The notes under the pieces: generated by a model
Told to the model about the DNA's origin: nothing
What the model saw: the letters and a program-made list of their open reading frames with translations, nothing else
The model's database searches: none
Program-made: the position numbers and the translations under genes
NCBI GenBank assembly: GCA_024280885.1
Contig: JAJRPF010000070.1
Location: forward strand, 212,411-276,410
Source: Planctomycetota bacterium
Lineage (GTDB): Bacteria; Planctomycetota; JAJSAM01; JAJVHW01
Reading direction: 5' to 3'
Length of the DNA stretch: 64,000 nt
Part shown: positions 8,853-18,388 of the stretch, in pieces
Layout: each line of letters opens with the position of its first letter
How positions within the stretch are numbered: position 1 is the first letter of the stretch

Positions 8853-10585
8853 GCGGACTCGTTGCCCGCATTGCCCGCGATCTGCGCACCGCGCGGCATA
8901 TTCCCCCGGCTCAGCTGGCCCATCGAATGCGCTTCCTGGCGCTGCGTCGTCTGTATGCAGTGGTCCCGACCGCCCCAATCCAGTCAGCGCGGCGACGTGC
9001 GCGCGGTGCCCGTCCACGAGCGCGGCTTCCGCGCGTCCCGCACATCGCTCTGGATCCGTCGCGCGGTCCGAGGGCCCGCGCGCGTGCGGCGGATGCAGCC
9101 GCGGGGCGCTTCACTCACCTCGGCGTGGTGCGCGACTACGGCTCCGCGATCGACTGGCGCGATCCCACCGTCTCGCCTCTATGGGCCTATCAGATGCACT
9201 ACCTCGGTGCGGTCGTCGATTGCGCTCTCGCGCGGCGCGCTGGAGATGCGGCGTCCATCCTTCAGTCGTGGAACACGGCGTTCGGCGATCGCTGGGACGC
9301 CGTCGCGTGGCATCCCTATCCCGTGTCGCTGCGACTCGTCAACGTGTGCCATGCGGCGTCGGTCCTGGGTTCCTTCGCTGCTCTCGGTGACGACGCTGTC
9401 TCCTTCGTCGCGACGCACGCGCGCTACCTCGAAGAGCATCTCGAGCGCGATGTGCGCGGCAACCACTTGCTTGAGAACGCCGTCGCGCTGGTCACCGCAG
9501 CGCATTTCATCGACGGCGCCGCCGATGGGCGTGCGGCGCTGCGCCTGCTACGCGACGTCGTCGCCGAGCAGATCCTGCCCGATGGGATGCACTTCGAACT
9601 GTCGCCGATGTACCACGCCATCGTTCTCACGCGGCTCGTCCTCGTCGGGTCCGTGATCGACGACGCGCTGACCTCGCAGGTTCTTCTAGCGGCCGTCGAG
9701 ACCATGACGTCGCGCCTTGCGTGGTTGCGTTGCCCCGACGGTGGCCTGCCTCTGCTGGGCGACAGCGTGCGGGAGTTCGCGCTGCCCGCGGGTCTCCTTG
9801 TCGATCTGGGTGACATGCAGTCTCCAGGACGTTCGGAACTTGCTCCGAGCGTCCGCGCGTCGGCGCCAGAGGGGCTCTCCGCTGCCCCCGACGCGGGGCT
9901 CCACATTCTGCGGGATGGGCCTCTCTGGTGCATCCTCGACGCGGGGGCTATCTGCCCGACCTACCTCCCAGCGCACGGCCAAGCAGATACGCTCTCGGTC
10001 GAGGTGTGGATCGACGACGCGTGCCTCGTGACCGATCCGGGGTTGCACGAGTACACGGGTGACGAGCGAGCGTGGGGCCGGTCTTCACGCGCGCACAGCA
10101 CGATTACTGTTGACGATCGGGACGCGTCCGAGGTCTACGGCAGCTTTCGGGTCGGTGGGCGGGAGACGCTGGAGAGCGTTGACGCTGGCGACGACGCGGT
10201 CACGGCGACGTTGCGGCCGTGGGGGATCGCCGCGCGGCTGACGCGTCGTGTGTCCCTCCCAGGCGACGGCGTGCTGCGGGTGGAGGATCAAGCGGCGATG
10301 CCCGCGCGGTCGGCGGCGCGCTCGCGACTCCATCTCCACCCGGACGTCGAGGTCGTCGGAGGCGAGGGTTCCCGGGCCCTTGATGTACGCGTGCGCGGGC
10401 GCGAAGTGACCATCCGCGGCGAACACCCTCTCACGTTGGAGGCCGGACGCTGCTCGCGTCGCTTCGGCGAGATCCAGGCGACCCAAATTGTCGTGATGGA
10501 GCTTGCGCGCGACGCCACGAGTCTTGCGCGCGGGTGGATGGCGGTCGTTCCTGGGAAGCGCATCACGCGGGGGTCACCGCGATGA
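8849..10585 (+). CDS. Heparinase II/III-like polysaccharide lyase
   Basis: This 578-residue protein has the alginate/heparinase lyase layout. An N-terminal alpha/alpha toroid (about residues 100-320) includes NHLLENAVAL and HFELSPMYH. A beta-sandwich follows, beginning around PAHGQADTLSVEVW (about 373) and continuing through HSTITVDD. Lyases of this class beta-eliminate acidic polysaccharides. Inside a biosynthetic locus it probably trims or modifies the polymer, or clears misplaced chains. No clear signal peptide is visible at the N-terminus, as is common for cluster-encoded members. GTGA overlap joins it to the fused oxidoreductase upstream, and its stop overlaps the next ATG, so the three genes are probably co-translated. 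Confidence 0.85.
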   Translation: MSGLVARIARDLRTARHIPPAQLAHRMRFLALRRLYAVVPTAPIQSARRRARGARPRARLPRVPHIALDPSRGPRARARAADAAAGRFTHLGVVRDYGSAIDWRDPTVSPLWAYQMHYLGAVVDCALARRAGDAASILQSWNTAFGDRWDAVAWHPYPVSLRLVNVCHAASVLGSFAALGDDAVSFVATHARYLEEHLERDVRGNHLLENAVALVTAAHFIDGAADGRAALRLLRDVVAEQILPDGMHFELSPMYHAIVLTRLVLVGSVIDDALTSQVLLAAVETMTSRLAWLRCPDGGLPLLGDSVREFALPAGLLVDLGDMQSPGRSELAPSVRASAPEGLSAAPDAGLHILRDGPLWCILDAGAICPTYLPAHGQADTLSVEVWIDDACLVTDPGLHEYTGDERAWGRSSRAHSTITVDDRDASEVYGSFRVGGRETLESVDAGDDAVTATLRPWGIAARLTRRVSLPGDGVLRVEDQAAMPARSAARSRLHLHPDVEVVGGEGSRALDVRVRGREVTIRGEHPLTLEAGRCSRRFGEIQATQIVVMELARDATSLARGWMAVVPGKRITRGSPR

Positions 10586-11826
10586 GGATCGTCTGGCTCT
10601 GTCACTACTTCGCGCCGGAGATCGGCGCCCCGCAGGCCCGGTTGCTCGAACTGTCGCGCGTCTTCCGCGATGCCGGCCACGATGTTGCGGTCGTCACGTG
10701 CTTTCCGAACCACCCGACCGGAGTCCTTCGCGATCAGGACCGTGGCGTCTGGGCGCGACGCGACGAGATCGACGGGATCGCCGTCTTTCGCTGCCGCTCG
10801 TACGTGGCCACCAATCGTGGCTTCGTGAAGAAGACGCTCGGTCATCTCTCGTTCATGGTGTCGGGCCTCTTCGGGCTCTCGCGCGCCGCGCGCGAAGTAC
10901 GCCCGGATGTCGTGCTCGTCTCGAGCCCGACCTTCTTCAGCGTGATCACGGCCTGGTGGTGGTGCCTCACGCGCGGCGTGCCCTACGTCTTCGAGGTGCG
11001 TGATCTCTGGCCCGCGGTCTTCGTGGATCTGGGGATTCTGAAGAGCCGCTTCCTGATCCGCACCCTGGAGGCGATCGAGCTCTTTCTCTACCGGCGTGCG
11101 ATGGGGGTGGTGACAGTCACGCGGGCGTTCGCCGACCACATTGCGCGACGCGGTGTTCCGCGCACCAAGCTGGGCGTTGTGACGAACGGCGTCGATGAGA
11201 AACGCTTCCGACCGGGACCACGGGACACGGAACTGTCACGCAGCGAGGACCTGGACGGGTGCTTCGTCGTCCTCTACCTGGGCGCCCATGGAATCAGTCA
11301 CGCGCTCGCGCGGATGCTCGACGCTGCCGAGCGCCTTCGCGACCTCGACGAGGTGCGCTTCGTCTTCGTCGGCGAGGGCGCCGAGAAGGAAGCTCTGGTC
11401 GCGGGCGCGAAGGAACGCGGGCTCTCCAACGTCGTGTTCCGTGCCGGGGTTCCGAAGGAGGACGTCGCCCGCTGGTATCGTCTCGCCGATGTCGGACTCG
11501 TCCCTCTGCGCGACGTCCCGCTCTTCGACACGTTCATCCCCTCGAAGATGTTCGAGTTGATGGCGGCCGGCGTCCCGATCGTGGGGTCGGTCCGCGGAGA
11601 GGCGCGAGAGATCCTCGAGCGCAGCGAAGCTGCGATAATCGTCGAGCCCGAAGACGCTGCGGCGATCGCGGGTGCGGTGCGCGACTTAGTTGCCGACCCC
11701 GCCGCCCGCGCACGCATGGCCGACTCGGGCCGCCGCTTCGTCGAGGCGGAGTTCACACGGAGACAGTTGGGATACGTCTATCTCGGCATCCTCGACGGGT
11801 GGCTCGCGGAGCGCGACCATGGGTGA
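10582..11826 (+). CDS. Glycosyltransferase, family 4 (WbuB-like)
   Basis: This 414-residue GT-B glycosyltransferase starts with MRIVWLCHYFAPEIGAPQ and has CFPNHPTG near residue 50, the signature of WbuB-like amino-sugar transferases. The C-terminal donor domain shows PLFDTFIPSKMFELMAAGVP near 310-330. It is expected to add an N-acetylated amino sugar to the lipid-linked repeat unit, though the actual sugar is inferred. The ATG at 10582 overlaps the lyase stop (ATGA). The stop lies inside the first codons of the next gene, keeping the operon continuous. Confidence 0.85.
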   Translation: MRIVWLCHYFAPEIGAPQARLLELSRVFRDAGHDVAVVTCFPNHPTGVLRDQDRGVWARRDEIDGIAVFRCRSYVATNRGFVKKTLGHLSFMVSGLFGLSRAAREVRPDVVLVSSPTFFSVITAWWWCLTRGVPYVFEVRDLWPAVFVDLGILKSRFLIRTLEAIELFLYRRAMGVVTVTRAFADHIARRGVPRTKLGVVTNGVDEKRFRPGPRDTELSRSEDLDGCFVVLYLGAHGISHALARMLDAAERLRDLDEVRFVFVGEGAEKEALVAGAKERGLSNVVFRAGVPKEDVARWYRLADVGLVPLRDVPLFDTFIPSKMFELMAAGVPIVGSVRGEAREILERSEAAIIVEPEDAAAIAGAVRDLVADPAARARMADSGRRFVEAEFTRRQLGYVYLGILDGWLAERDHG

Positions 11827-12724
11827 GATGGAGAACTGTAACGTCGTCGCGCTCGCGGGAGGGACAGGCTTCACCGGTCGTCGGGTTGCCGCACGGCTCG
11901 CCTCCGGCGGTGCCGGATTGCGCTGTCTCGTGCGCGCGACCAGCGATACGTCGGTGCTGCCCGAGGCGGCCGCCACTTCGATCGGTGATCTCGGCGACGC
12001 GGCCGGCCTGGATGAGTGGCTCCGAGGTACGCGAACACTTGTCTACGTCGCGTCGATGGGTTTCGGCCACATCCCTGCGGTCCTCGATGTCGCACGACGG
12101 TGTGGCGTAGAGCGTGCGGTCTTCGTCTCCACCACGGGGATCTTCACGCGCCTTCCGGCCCCATCGAAGGCTGTTCGGATCGCTGCCGAAGAGGCCGTGA
12201 TGAAGAGCGGTCTCGCGTGGACGATCGTGCGTCCCACGATGATCTACGGCGCTCCGGGCGATCGGAATATCGAGCGCCTCATTCGTCTCGTCGCGCGGCG
12301 GCGTTGCGTCCCTGTCCCCGGCAACGGAGAGCATCTCGTGCAACCTGTGCACGTCGACGACCTCGCCGCTGGGATCGTCGCCGCCTCGCGCCGCGAAGCT
12401 GCGATCGGCAAGGCGTATGCGCTCTCAGGAGCCGAGCCACTCTCGCTGAATGCCACGATTGACGCGGCGGCGACGGCGGTCGGACGGCGCGTTCGGCGCA
12501 TCCACTGCCCGCTCCGGCCTGTGGCGCGCGTCCTCGGCATGTGCGAGGCCATCGGGCTGCGTCTGCCGATCAAGCGCGAGCAGATTCTGAGGCTGGCGGA
12601 AGACAAGGCGTTCGACCACGACGACGCGGCACGCGATCTCGCGTTCGCTCCGCGGCCATTCACGGAGGGAGTATCCGCCGAGGCGCGGTTGCTGCGTTGC
12701 ACCACACCTGGAGGCGACGCGTGA
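11819..12724 (+). CDS. Atypical NAD(P)-dependent SDR/epimerase-like protein
   Basis: This 301-residue protein has the Rossmann motif GGTGFTGRRV at about residues 13-22 and an overall extended-SDR layout, so it probably binds NAD(P) and a nucleotide sugar or lipid-linked sugar. The usual YxxxK catalytic pair is not present where expected: the stretch after VFVSTTGIF contains SKAVRIAAEEAV instead. This points to an atypical SDR that may reduce, epimerise or only bind its ligand. The ATG at 11819 overlaps the upstream stop; the ATG at 11828 is a possible alternative. The stop overlaps the GTG of the initiating transferase, hinting that the two act on the same sugar. Confidence 0.75.
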   Translation: MGEMENCNVVALAGGTGFTGRRVAARLASGGAGLRCLVRATSDTSVLPEAAATSIGDLGDAAGLDEWLRGTRTLVYVASMGFGHIPAVLDVARRCGVERAVFVSTTGIFTRLPAPSKAVRIAAEEAVMKSGLAWTIVRPTMIYGAPGDRNIERLIRLVARRRCVPVPGNGEHLVQPVHVDDLAAGIVAASRREAAIGKAYALSGAEPLSLNATIDAAATAVGRRVRRIHCPLRPVARVLGMCEAIGLRLPIKREQILRLAEDKAFDHDDAARDLAFAPRPFTEGVSAEARLLRCTTPGGDA

Positions 12725-13773
12725 TCGAGAGTGCACTCGCCGGCGTGGCGGCGGTCACGCTCGTCTCCTTCGTTGGCACAGGCTGGGCTCTACGCCTCGC
12801 GCGCCGCCGGAGCATTCTCGCGCATCCGAACGAGCGCTCGAGTCATAGCGCTCCGACCCCGTCCGGGGGCGGTCTCGGTCTGGGGTTGACCGCCGTACTC
12901 GGGTTGGCGCTCGCCGGCCTTGCCACGGAGTATATGGGCGGCGAGCGCGCGCTGCTCTGGGCAGCGTTACCTGTCGCGCTGGCGTGCTGGGTGGGGTGGC
13001 GCGATGACGTCCGCCCGCTGCCCCCACTCGCCAAACTCGCCGTGCTCACTGTCGCAGCCGGAACGCTTGTGGCGTTGCGCCGATTTGACGCGGTCGAGAT
13101 CCCCGGCCTGGGCTCCGTCGGATTCGGCGTACTCACGTTGCCGCTGATGCTCTTCTGGCTCGCAGGGTTTACCAACGCCTTCAATTTCATGGATGGAATC
13201 GACGGAATCGCGGGGCTCACGGCGGCGGTGTCAGGACTCGTCTACGCCGCGTCGGGGATGGCATCCGATGTCAGCGCCGTCGTGGCCCTGGGCGTGATCA
13301 TCGCCGGGTCGGCAGTCGGCTTCCTGCCGTGGAACTTTCCCCGGGCACGCATCTTTATGGGGGACGCCGGCAGCCTGGTCCTGGGACTCCTGCTTGCCTT
13401 CACGGCGGTGGTGGCTGACGTCGCTGGCAGCCTGTCGTTCCCGGCCTCCGTTCTGCTCCTGGGGCCGTTCATCTTCGATACATCGATCACGCTCGTCCGC
13501 CGCGCGATCCGGGGCGAGCGCGTGTGGCGCGCGCACCGCGAGCATCTCTACCAACGCCTCGCTCGAATCTGGGGTGCCCACGCGCCCGTCTCGCTGCTCT
13601 ACGCCGCGTTCTCCGTCGCTTGTGGTGTCCTCGCACTGGCGTACGATGGCCTGGGAACATCGGGCAGGCTGCTTTCCCTCGGAGGGCCTCTCGCCGCGAT
13701 GCTAGCCTTCGCGGCGCTGGTACTGGTGATCGACCGGCGGCGGCGCAAGGCGCTGCGCGTGGCAGGAGACTGA
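12721..13773 (+). CDS. Undecaprenyl-phosphate sugar-1-phosphate transferase (WecA/WbpL type)
   Basis: This 350-residue polytopic membrane protein belongs to the MraY/WecA/WbpL family, which starts repeat-unit synthesis by moving an N-acetylhexosamine-1-phosphate from UDP onto a polyprenyl phosphate. Diagnostic parts are HPNERSSHSAPTPSGGG near residue 38, NFMDGIDGIAGL near 155 and MGDAGSLVLGL near 215, with an Arg/His-rich loop HREHLYQRL near 275. About ten hydrophobic segments are visible. The HPNERSSH form is closer to WbpL than to WecA. The GTG start overlaps the upstream TGA. Together with the following WbpM-like gene it suggests a deoxy-amino sugar as the first residue; the exact sugar is inferred. 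Confidence 0.88.
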   Translation: MIESALAGVAAVTLVSFVGTGWALRLARRRSILAHPNERSSHSAPTPSGGGLGLGLTAVLGLALAGLATEYMGGERALLWAALPVALACWVGWRDDVRPLPPLAKLAVLTVAAGTLVALRRFDAVEIPGLGSVGFGVLTLPLMLFWLAGFTNAFNFMDGIDGIAGLTAAVSGLVYAASGMASDVSAVVALGVIIAGSAVGFLPWNFPRARIFMGDAGSLVLGLLLAFTAVVADVAGSLSFPASVLLLGPFIFDTSITLVRRAIRGERVWRAHREHLYQRLARIWGAHAPVSLLYAAFSVACGVLALAYDGLGTSGRLLSLGGPLAAMLAFAALVLVIDRRRRKALRVAGD

Positions 13774-13930
13774 CCGCTCGTTTCGCGAAGCGGCGGTAAC
13801 CGACAGCAATCGCCCGGTGACTTCCGTCGGGTCGGGCTCGGACCGTCCAACCCTCAAGACTCAAGACTCGTGCCATCGGCACTCTCGGAGAACAGCACAC
13901 CGACAGATTGTGTGAGCGACACGTGATCGC

Positions 13931-15826
13931 ATGAGCGCCCAGGCATTCCTCCGCTATCGCATTGTCGTGGTCGTCTTCGTCCACGCGCTCCTCGCCGCCG
14001 CCGCATGGGTTGGCGCGTGGTACCTGCGGCTGGACCAAGACCTCTACACGCTCGGTCGCGTCGACTACCTCGGGCGTTGCCTCTTCCTGCTCCCGTGGGT
14101 GGTCGCAGCGCGTTTGATCGCGTTCGGATGGTGTGGCCTCTTCCAGGGGCTCTGGCGCTATGTGTCGCTGACCGATCTGGTCAGTCTGGCGCGCGCCATC
14201 GTGCTCGGTTCGGTCCTCTATCTACCGATCCTGGTGGCGCTCGGCTTCGAGCATGTGCCGCGCACGACGCTGATCCTCGAGCCGATCCTGTCCGCGACAC
14301 TGGTCGGTGGAATACGGTTCGCGATCCGCAGCTACCGCGAGGTCTTTGCCCCGGCGCGCGAAGGCGGGCGACGGGTCCTGATCATCGGCGCAGGCGACGC
14401 CGGCGAGATGCTCCTGCGCGAGATGCGCACGCACACGCACATGGGCTTCCAACCCGTTGGGTTCGTTGACGACGACCTGCGCAAGCGCGGGACGAAGATT
14501 CACGGCCTGCCCGTCCTCGGCAGCGTGGATGAAATGCGCTCCATCGTCGCGAAGACGGGCGCCGAGGAACTCGTGGTCGCGGTTCCCAGTGCGTCAGGCG
14601 CCCAGTATCGACGCATCCTGGACCAATGTGATTCCACGGGGGTTCGGCTGCGGCGCTTGCCGCGCAAGGTGGCCGACATCGTGCGCTTGACCGAGTTGCG
14701 CGATGTGGACTTCGAGGATCTCCTCGACCGCGACCCGGTCGAGGTGGACCTTGAGGCGCTCCGCGGCGCGGTCACGGGGAAGGTCGTCATCATCACGGGA
14801 GCCGGTGGGTCGATCGGTTCCGAGGTCGTGCGCCAGATCATCCCGCTTGGCCCGAAGCTCGTCGTGGCGCTCGACCGCGCCGAGAATGCGCTTTACTTCC
14901 TTGAGCGCGATCTGGCTGTTCGCCATCCGGATGCGAGTGTTCTCATCCGCATCGCGGACTGTCAGGACCGCCCCGCGCTCCACACCCTCTTCGCCAGCGT
15001 GCGCCCCGACTTCGTTATTCATGCGGCGGCGTACAAACACGTGCCGCTGATGGAGGCGCACCCGCTCCAGGCGGTCCGCAATAACGTGGCCGCGACGCTC
15101 GCACTCGGGGAGTTATGCCTCGAGTTCGACGTTCCCCGCTTCCTCCTCATCTCGTCGGACAAGGCCGTCCGGCCCACGAACGTGATGGGCGCCACGAAGC
15201 GCGGAGCCGAGCTGGCATTGCAGTCGCTCCCCCGGGGCAAGACGCAGTTCATCGCGGTTCGGTTCGGGAACGTCCTGGGGAGCGAGGGCAGCGTCGTGCC
15301 GCTCTTCGAGCGTCAGATTGCCGAGGGGGGGCCCGTCACGGTCACGCATCGCGATGTCGTGCGCTACTTCATGACCATTCCAGAGGCCGTCGGATTGGTG
15401 CTCCAGGCTGGGATCATGGGACGTGGTGGCGAGGTCTTCCACCTTGACATGGGACGTCCGGTGAAGGTGCTCGAACTTGCCGAGCGGCTCATTCAGCTGC
15501 ACGGCTTCCGGCCGTACGACGACGTTGAGATCCGGTTCGTCGGACTCCGACCGGGCGAGAAGATGCACGAGGAATTGCTCACCGACGGCGAGAACGTTGC
15601 GCCGACTTCCCACGCCCGCATTCGGACGCTGGTCTGCGGCGAACCGCCGCGCGCACGACTGCGCGCACAGGTGGATACGCTCATCGCAGCCTCGTCGCGC
15701 GGGGTCGAGGAGTCGATCCGGGCGCTCGGAGCGTTGGTGCCGGAGTACCAGCCCAACAACGATCGGTTCGGGCGCATCCTAGCGCGCGATCGCGATCACT
15801 CCGGCGAGCAGAGCCCCGCGGTTTGA
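13931..15826 (+). CDS. Membrane nucleotide-sugar 4,6-dehydratase (WbpM/PglF/CapD family)
   Basis: This 631-residue protein has four N-terminal membrane helices (about residues 10-130), a first nucleotide-binding domain (VLIIGAGDAGEMLLREM near 150) and a C-terminal SDR domain (VIITGAGGSIGSEVVRQI near 285). The active-site region SSDKAVRPTNVMGATKR near 410 matches the modified SDR triad of UDP-GlcNAc 4,6-dehydratases, in which Met replaces the usual Tyr. The product would be UDP-2-acetamido-4-keto-6-deoxyhexose, feeding QuiNAc- or bacillosamine-type sugars. It starts 157 bp after the previous gene, so it may have its own promoter. WbpM and WbpL-type pairs occur together in O-antigen loci, as here. 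Confidence 0.9.
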   Translation: MSAQAFLRYRIVVVVFVHALLAAAAWVGAWYLRLDQDLYTLGRVDYLGRCLFLLPWVVAARLIAFGWCGLFQGLWRYVSLTDLVSLARAIVLGSVLYLPILVALGFEHVPRTTLILEPILSATLVGGIRFAIRSYREVFAPAREGGRRVLIIGAGDAGEMLLREMRTHTHMGFQPVGFVDDDLRKRGTKIHGLPVLGSVDEMRSIVAKTGAEELVVAVPSASGAQYRRILDQCDSTGVRLRRLPRKVADIVRLTELRDVDFEDLLDRDPVEVDLEALRGAVTGKVVIITGAGGSIGSEVVRQIIPLGPKLVVALDRAENALYFLERDLAVRHPDASVLIRIADCQDRPALHTLFASVRPDFVIHAAAYKHVPLMEAHPLQAVRNNVAATLALGELCLEFDVPRFLLISSDKAVRPTNVMGATKRGAELALQSLPRGKTQFIAVRFGNVLGSEGSVVPLFERQIAEGGPVTVTHRDVVRYFMTIPEAVGLVLQAGIMGRGGEVFHLDMGRPVKVLELAERLIQLHGFRPYDDVEIRFVGLRPGEKMHEELLTDGENVAPTSHARIRTLVCGEPPRARLRAQVDTLIAASSRGVEESIRALGALVPEYQPNNDRFGRILARDRDHSGEQSPAV

Positions 15827-15840
15827 GGGCGCGCGCCTTG

Positions 15841-16746
15841 ATGGCACCGCCGCTACTTCGCACCATGCGCCCCAGCCAGTGGGCGAAGAACGCGTTCGTC
15901 GTCGCGCCGATCGTGTTCGCGCCTCGCCTCCAGGACTCGGACTCGCTTCTGCGCGTGGCCGGAGCGTTCGGCGTCTTCTGCTGCGCAGCCTCGGCGGTGT
16001 ACCTCTTCAACGACGTGGGGGATCGCGCAGCCGACCGCGTTCACCCGCGCAAGTGCAAGCGACCGATCGCAGCCGGTGAGCTCTCGGTTCCCGCGGCGCT
16101 CGCGAGTTCCGGCGCTCTTGTGATCGCCGCCCTGATCTGGGCGCTGGTTGGGATCGGCAGCGCCTCTCTCACGGTCGTCATCGCGACGTACATCGCGATC
16201 CAATGCCTCTACTCCGCGAAGTTGAAGCACGTTGTGATCGTCGATGTGCTCTGCATCGCCTCCGGCTTCGTTCTGCGACTGCTGGCCGGAGGGTTCGCCG
16301 CAGGCGTGCCGCAGAGCCGGTGGATACTGGCGTGTACGATCTTCGTGTCGCTCTTCCTCGCGCTGTGTAAGCGCCGGCACGAAGTAGTCTCGTTGGGCGC
16401 AGACGCTGCGCAGCATCGCCCGATCCTGGCGGCGTACTCAGTGGCGTTTCTCGACCAGAGCATCAGTGCGTTGACCGCGGCGACGATCGTTGGCTACACG
16501 CTCTACGCCGTGGACGATCGAACGGCGTCCGCGCACGGATTCGAGGGCATCGAGGGCGGTCTGCCGCCGATGCTCATCACCGTTCCATTCGTCCTCTACG
16601 GTCTGCTGCGCTACCTCTACCTCGTCCACCATGAAGACGGGGGGGGCAGTCCCACCGAGACCCTCTTCCGGGATCGCCCCAGCCTGATCAACGGCTGCCT
16701 CTACGTTGGCGTCGCCATCGCGGTCCTCCGCATCGCATCGCAGTAG
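15841..16746 (+). CDS. UbiA-family prenyltransferase, decaprenyl-phosphate phosphoribosyltransferase-like
   Basis: This 301-residue polytopic membrane protein is of the UbiA superfamily. The aspartate-rich motif near residue 60 reads NDVGDRAADRVHPRKCKRPI, which matches 5-phosphoribosyl-1-pyrophosphate:decaprenyl-phosphate phosphoribosyltransferases and not quinone enzymes. The MRPSQWAKN N-terminus is also typical. In mycobacteria this activity starts arabinose donor synthesis; in exopolysaccharide loci of other phyla it suggests a pentose-type lipid-linked precursor, which is inference. ATG 15841 has GAGGG 11 bases upstream. A TTG at 15823 would give a 4-base overlap with the upstream gene and six extra residues, and cannot be excluded. 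Confidence 0.8.
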   Translation: MAPPLLRTMRPSQWAKNAFVVAPIVFAPRLQDSDSLLRVAGAFGVFCCAASAVYLFNDVGDRAADRVHPRKCKRPIAAGELSVPAALASSGALVIAALIWALVGIGSASLTVVIATYIAIQCLYSAKLKHVVIVDVLCIASGFVLRLLAGGFAAGVPQSRWILACTIFVSLFLALCKRRHEVVSLGADAAQHRPILAAYSVAFLDQSISALTAATIVGYTLYAVDDRTASAHGFEGIEGGLPPMLITVPFVLYGLLRYLYLVHHEDGGGSPTETLFRDRPSLINGCLYVGVAIAVLRIASQ

Positions 16747-17008
16747 CGCCCGAACCTGAGTTCCCGCACCTGCGTCCGGCAACTTCGGGATGTTGTGCGC
16801 CGCCGCAGGTACCCGGGGACGTCCGGCTCCCATGCCTGCGGAGCCTCACGTCGCGCGTCAGGCACGCGAATTCGGAGCTGCGCGAACTTCTCTGAGAGGA
16901 CAGCAGGCTCCCGCTTCACTTCCGATGGGTGCGTTCCGATAGAGAGGCGTACGGCTTTCTGGACATCGGTGTCCTTGAAGGACCGCATCTGTTGGAGAGG
17001 TGAGCTGA

Positions 17009-18388
17009 ATGAACACTCCACGTTCATCGCGGGGTCTGGTGGCAGCGCTTTCGAGGCGCAAGCTACAGGTCGCTGCCGTGGCGCTCGGAGCCCTGCTCGT
17101 GGCGTCCGCAATCGCTGTTGTCAGGCCCCTCGACTACCGTGCGCAGACGCGGCTGGAGATGGTCGCTCGAGACTCCGGCGACGGCGCTGTCGTCGTCGAA
17201 CAGGTGCGTAACATCGAAGGCGACGTGCTTCATCGCGGCGCGTTCGCTCAGATCGTCGCCGAGATGGGTCTGCTGGCGAGCGCCGCGGGCGAACCGGAGG
17301 CGGAGCGCATTCAGGCCACCGATGATCTGGTCACCGAGCTATTGGCGCGGACCGAGGTCACGAGCGCCGAGGGTAGTGCGCCCCACACCTGGGATGTCAC
17401 AATCGCTCATACCAGCAACGACGCGAATTTCTCGCTCCGTCTGGTCGAGGCCATTGCGAGCCGATATCAGGACGCGACGCTCCGGCGCCCCGAAGCGGAG
17501 CAGTCCAAGATCGTTGCGGTCATGCTCAAGGACGAGACCGCGGCGCGCGAAGAGGCCACTCGCCTCGGTGAGGAACTCTCGGCATTCGAGAACGAGAATG
17601 CCGCGTTCCTCGAGGGGCCGGAACGTCGTCTGGCCGCGATCCGAGAGCGGATCGCCGCTGTTGAGCGCGATGAAATCGGAGCGCAACAAGGCGAGATCGC
17701 CCGGCTCGACGCGTTGCTTGCCGAGGAGCCGGCGGTCATCACGAAGGACGACGGAAGTCAGCGACCCAACCCGATGTACCGGTCGTTGCAGGAGGCGAAG
17801 CTCGAGTCGGAAGGCCGCGTCGCGGGCGCCCGACGGAAGCTGTCCGCCCTGCGTGGGAGCGAGCGCGAGCTGCTCGAAGAGGTGCGGCACTCGCCAGAGA
17901 TACGGAAGAAGCGCGATGCGCTCGCTGCCGAGGCCGCGTCGGCCGACACATGCTGCGCGGAGTTGGCGTCGACCTTGACGCAGGCACGCGAGCGTCTGGC
18001 TGCGTTGCAGGGGCAGCACCAGGTCTCGTTCGCGCAGATCGAAGCTCCGACGCGTCCGAACGGACCCGTGGGGCTGGGCATCCTCTCGCTCGCTGGGATC
18101 GGCCTCCTGGTCGGCTCCGGAGTGGGCGCGGGGATCGCTATCGCGATGGACGGTCTGGATGGATCGTTCCGACAGACGGACGAGGTGCAGCGGGCGATCG
18201 GCCTGCCCACGCTCGGCGCCGTGGGTTGCATCCAGACTCCTGCCGAGTTGGCAGCAGAGCAGTCGGAGCAGAGTCGGCGCGTCACAGGACTGCTCGTCAT
18301 GTCGGTGGCGGTCGTCGGTTTACTCACGTTCGCCATGGCGGGCGACGCCGGGGCGATCCGCGAATTCGTCAGGGCGCAACTGGCATGA
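17009..18388 (+). CDS. Polysaccharide co-polymerase / chain-length determinant (Wzz-like)
   Basis: This 459-residue protein has two membrane helices, at about residues 17-36 and 430-448, with a further hydrophobic segment near 350-375, and a large coiled-coil-rich periplasmic part (about 165-330). This is the layout of the Wzz/GNVR chain-length proteins of exosortase loci. The family sets polymer length and recruits the cytoplasmic tyrosine kinase CpsD. No kinase domain is fused. The start is preceded by GAGAGGTGAG, and 262 bp of non-coding DNA separates it from the previous gene, so a promoter there is plausible. Its stop overlaps a possible 29-residue small ORF. Confidence 0.8.
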   Translation: MNTPRSSRGLVAALSRRKLQVAAVALGALLVASAIAVVRPLDYRAQTRLEMVARDSGDGAVVVEQVRNIEGDVLHRGAFAQIVAEMGLLASAAGEPEAERIQATDDLVTELLARTEVTSAEGSAPHTWDVTIAHTSNDANFSLRLVEAIASRYQDATLRRPEAEQSKIVAVMLKDETAAREEATRLGEELSAFENENAAFLEGPERRLAAIRERIAAVERDEIGAQQGEIARLDALLAEEPAVITKDDGSQRPNPMYRSLQEAKLESEGRVAGARRKLSALRGSERELLEEVRHSPEIRKKRDALAAEAASADTCCAELASTLTQARERLAALQGQHQVSFAQIEAPTRPNGPVGLGILSLAGIGLLVGSGVGAGIAIAMDGLDGSFRQTDEVQRAIGLPTLGAVGCIQTPAELAAEQSEQSRRVTGLLVMSVAVVGLLTFAMAGDAGAIREFVRAQLA

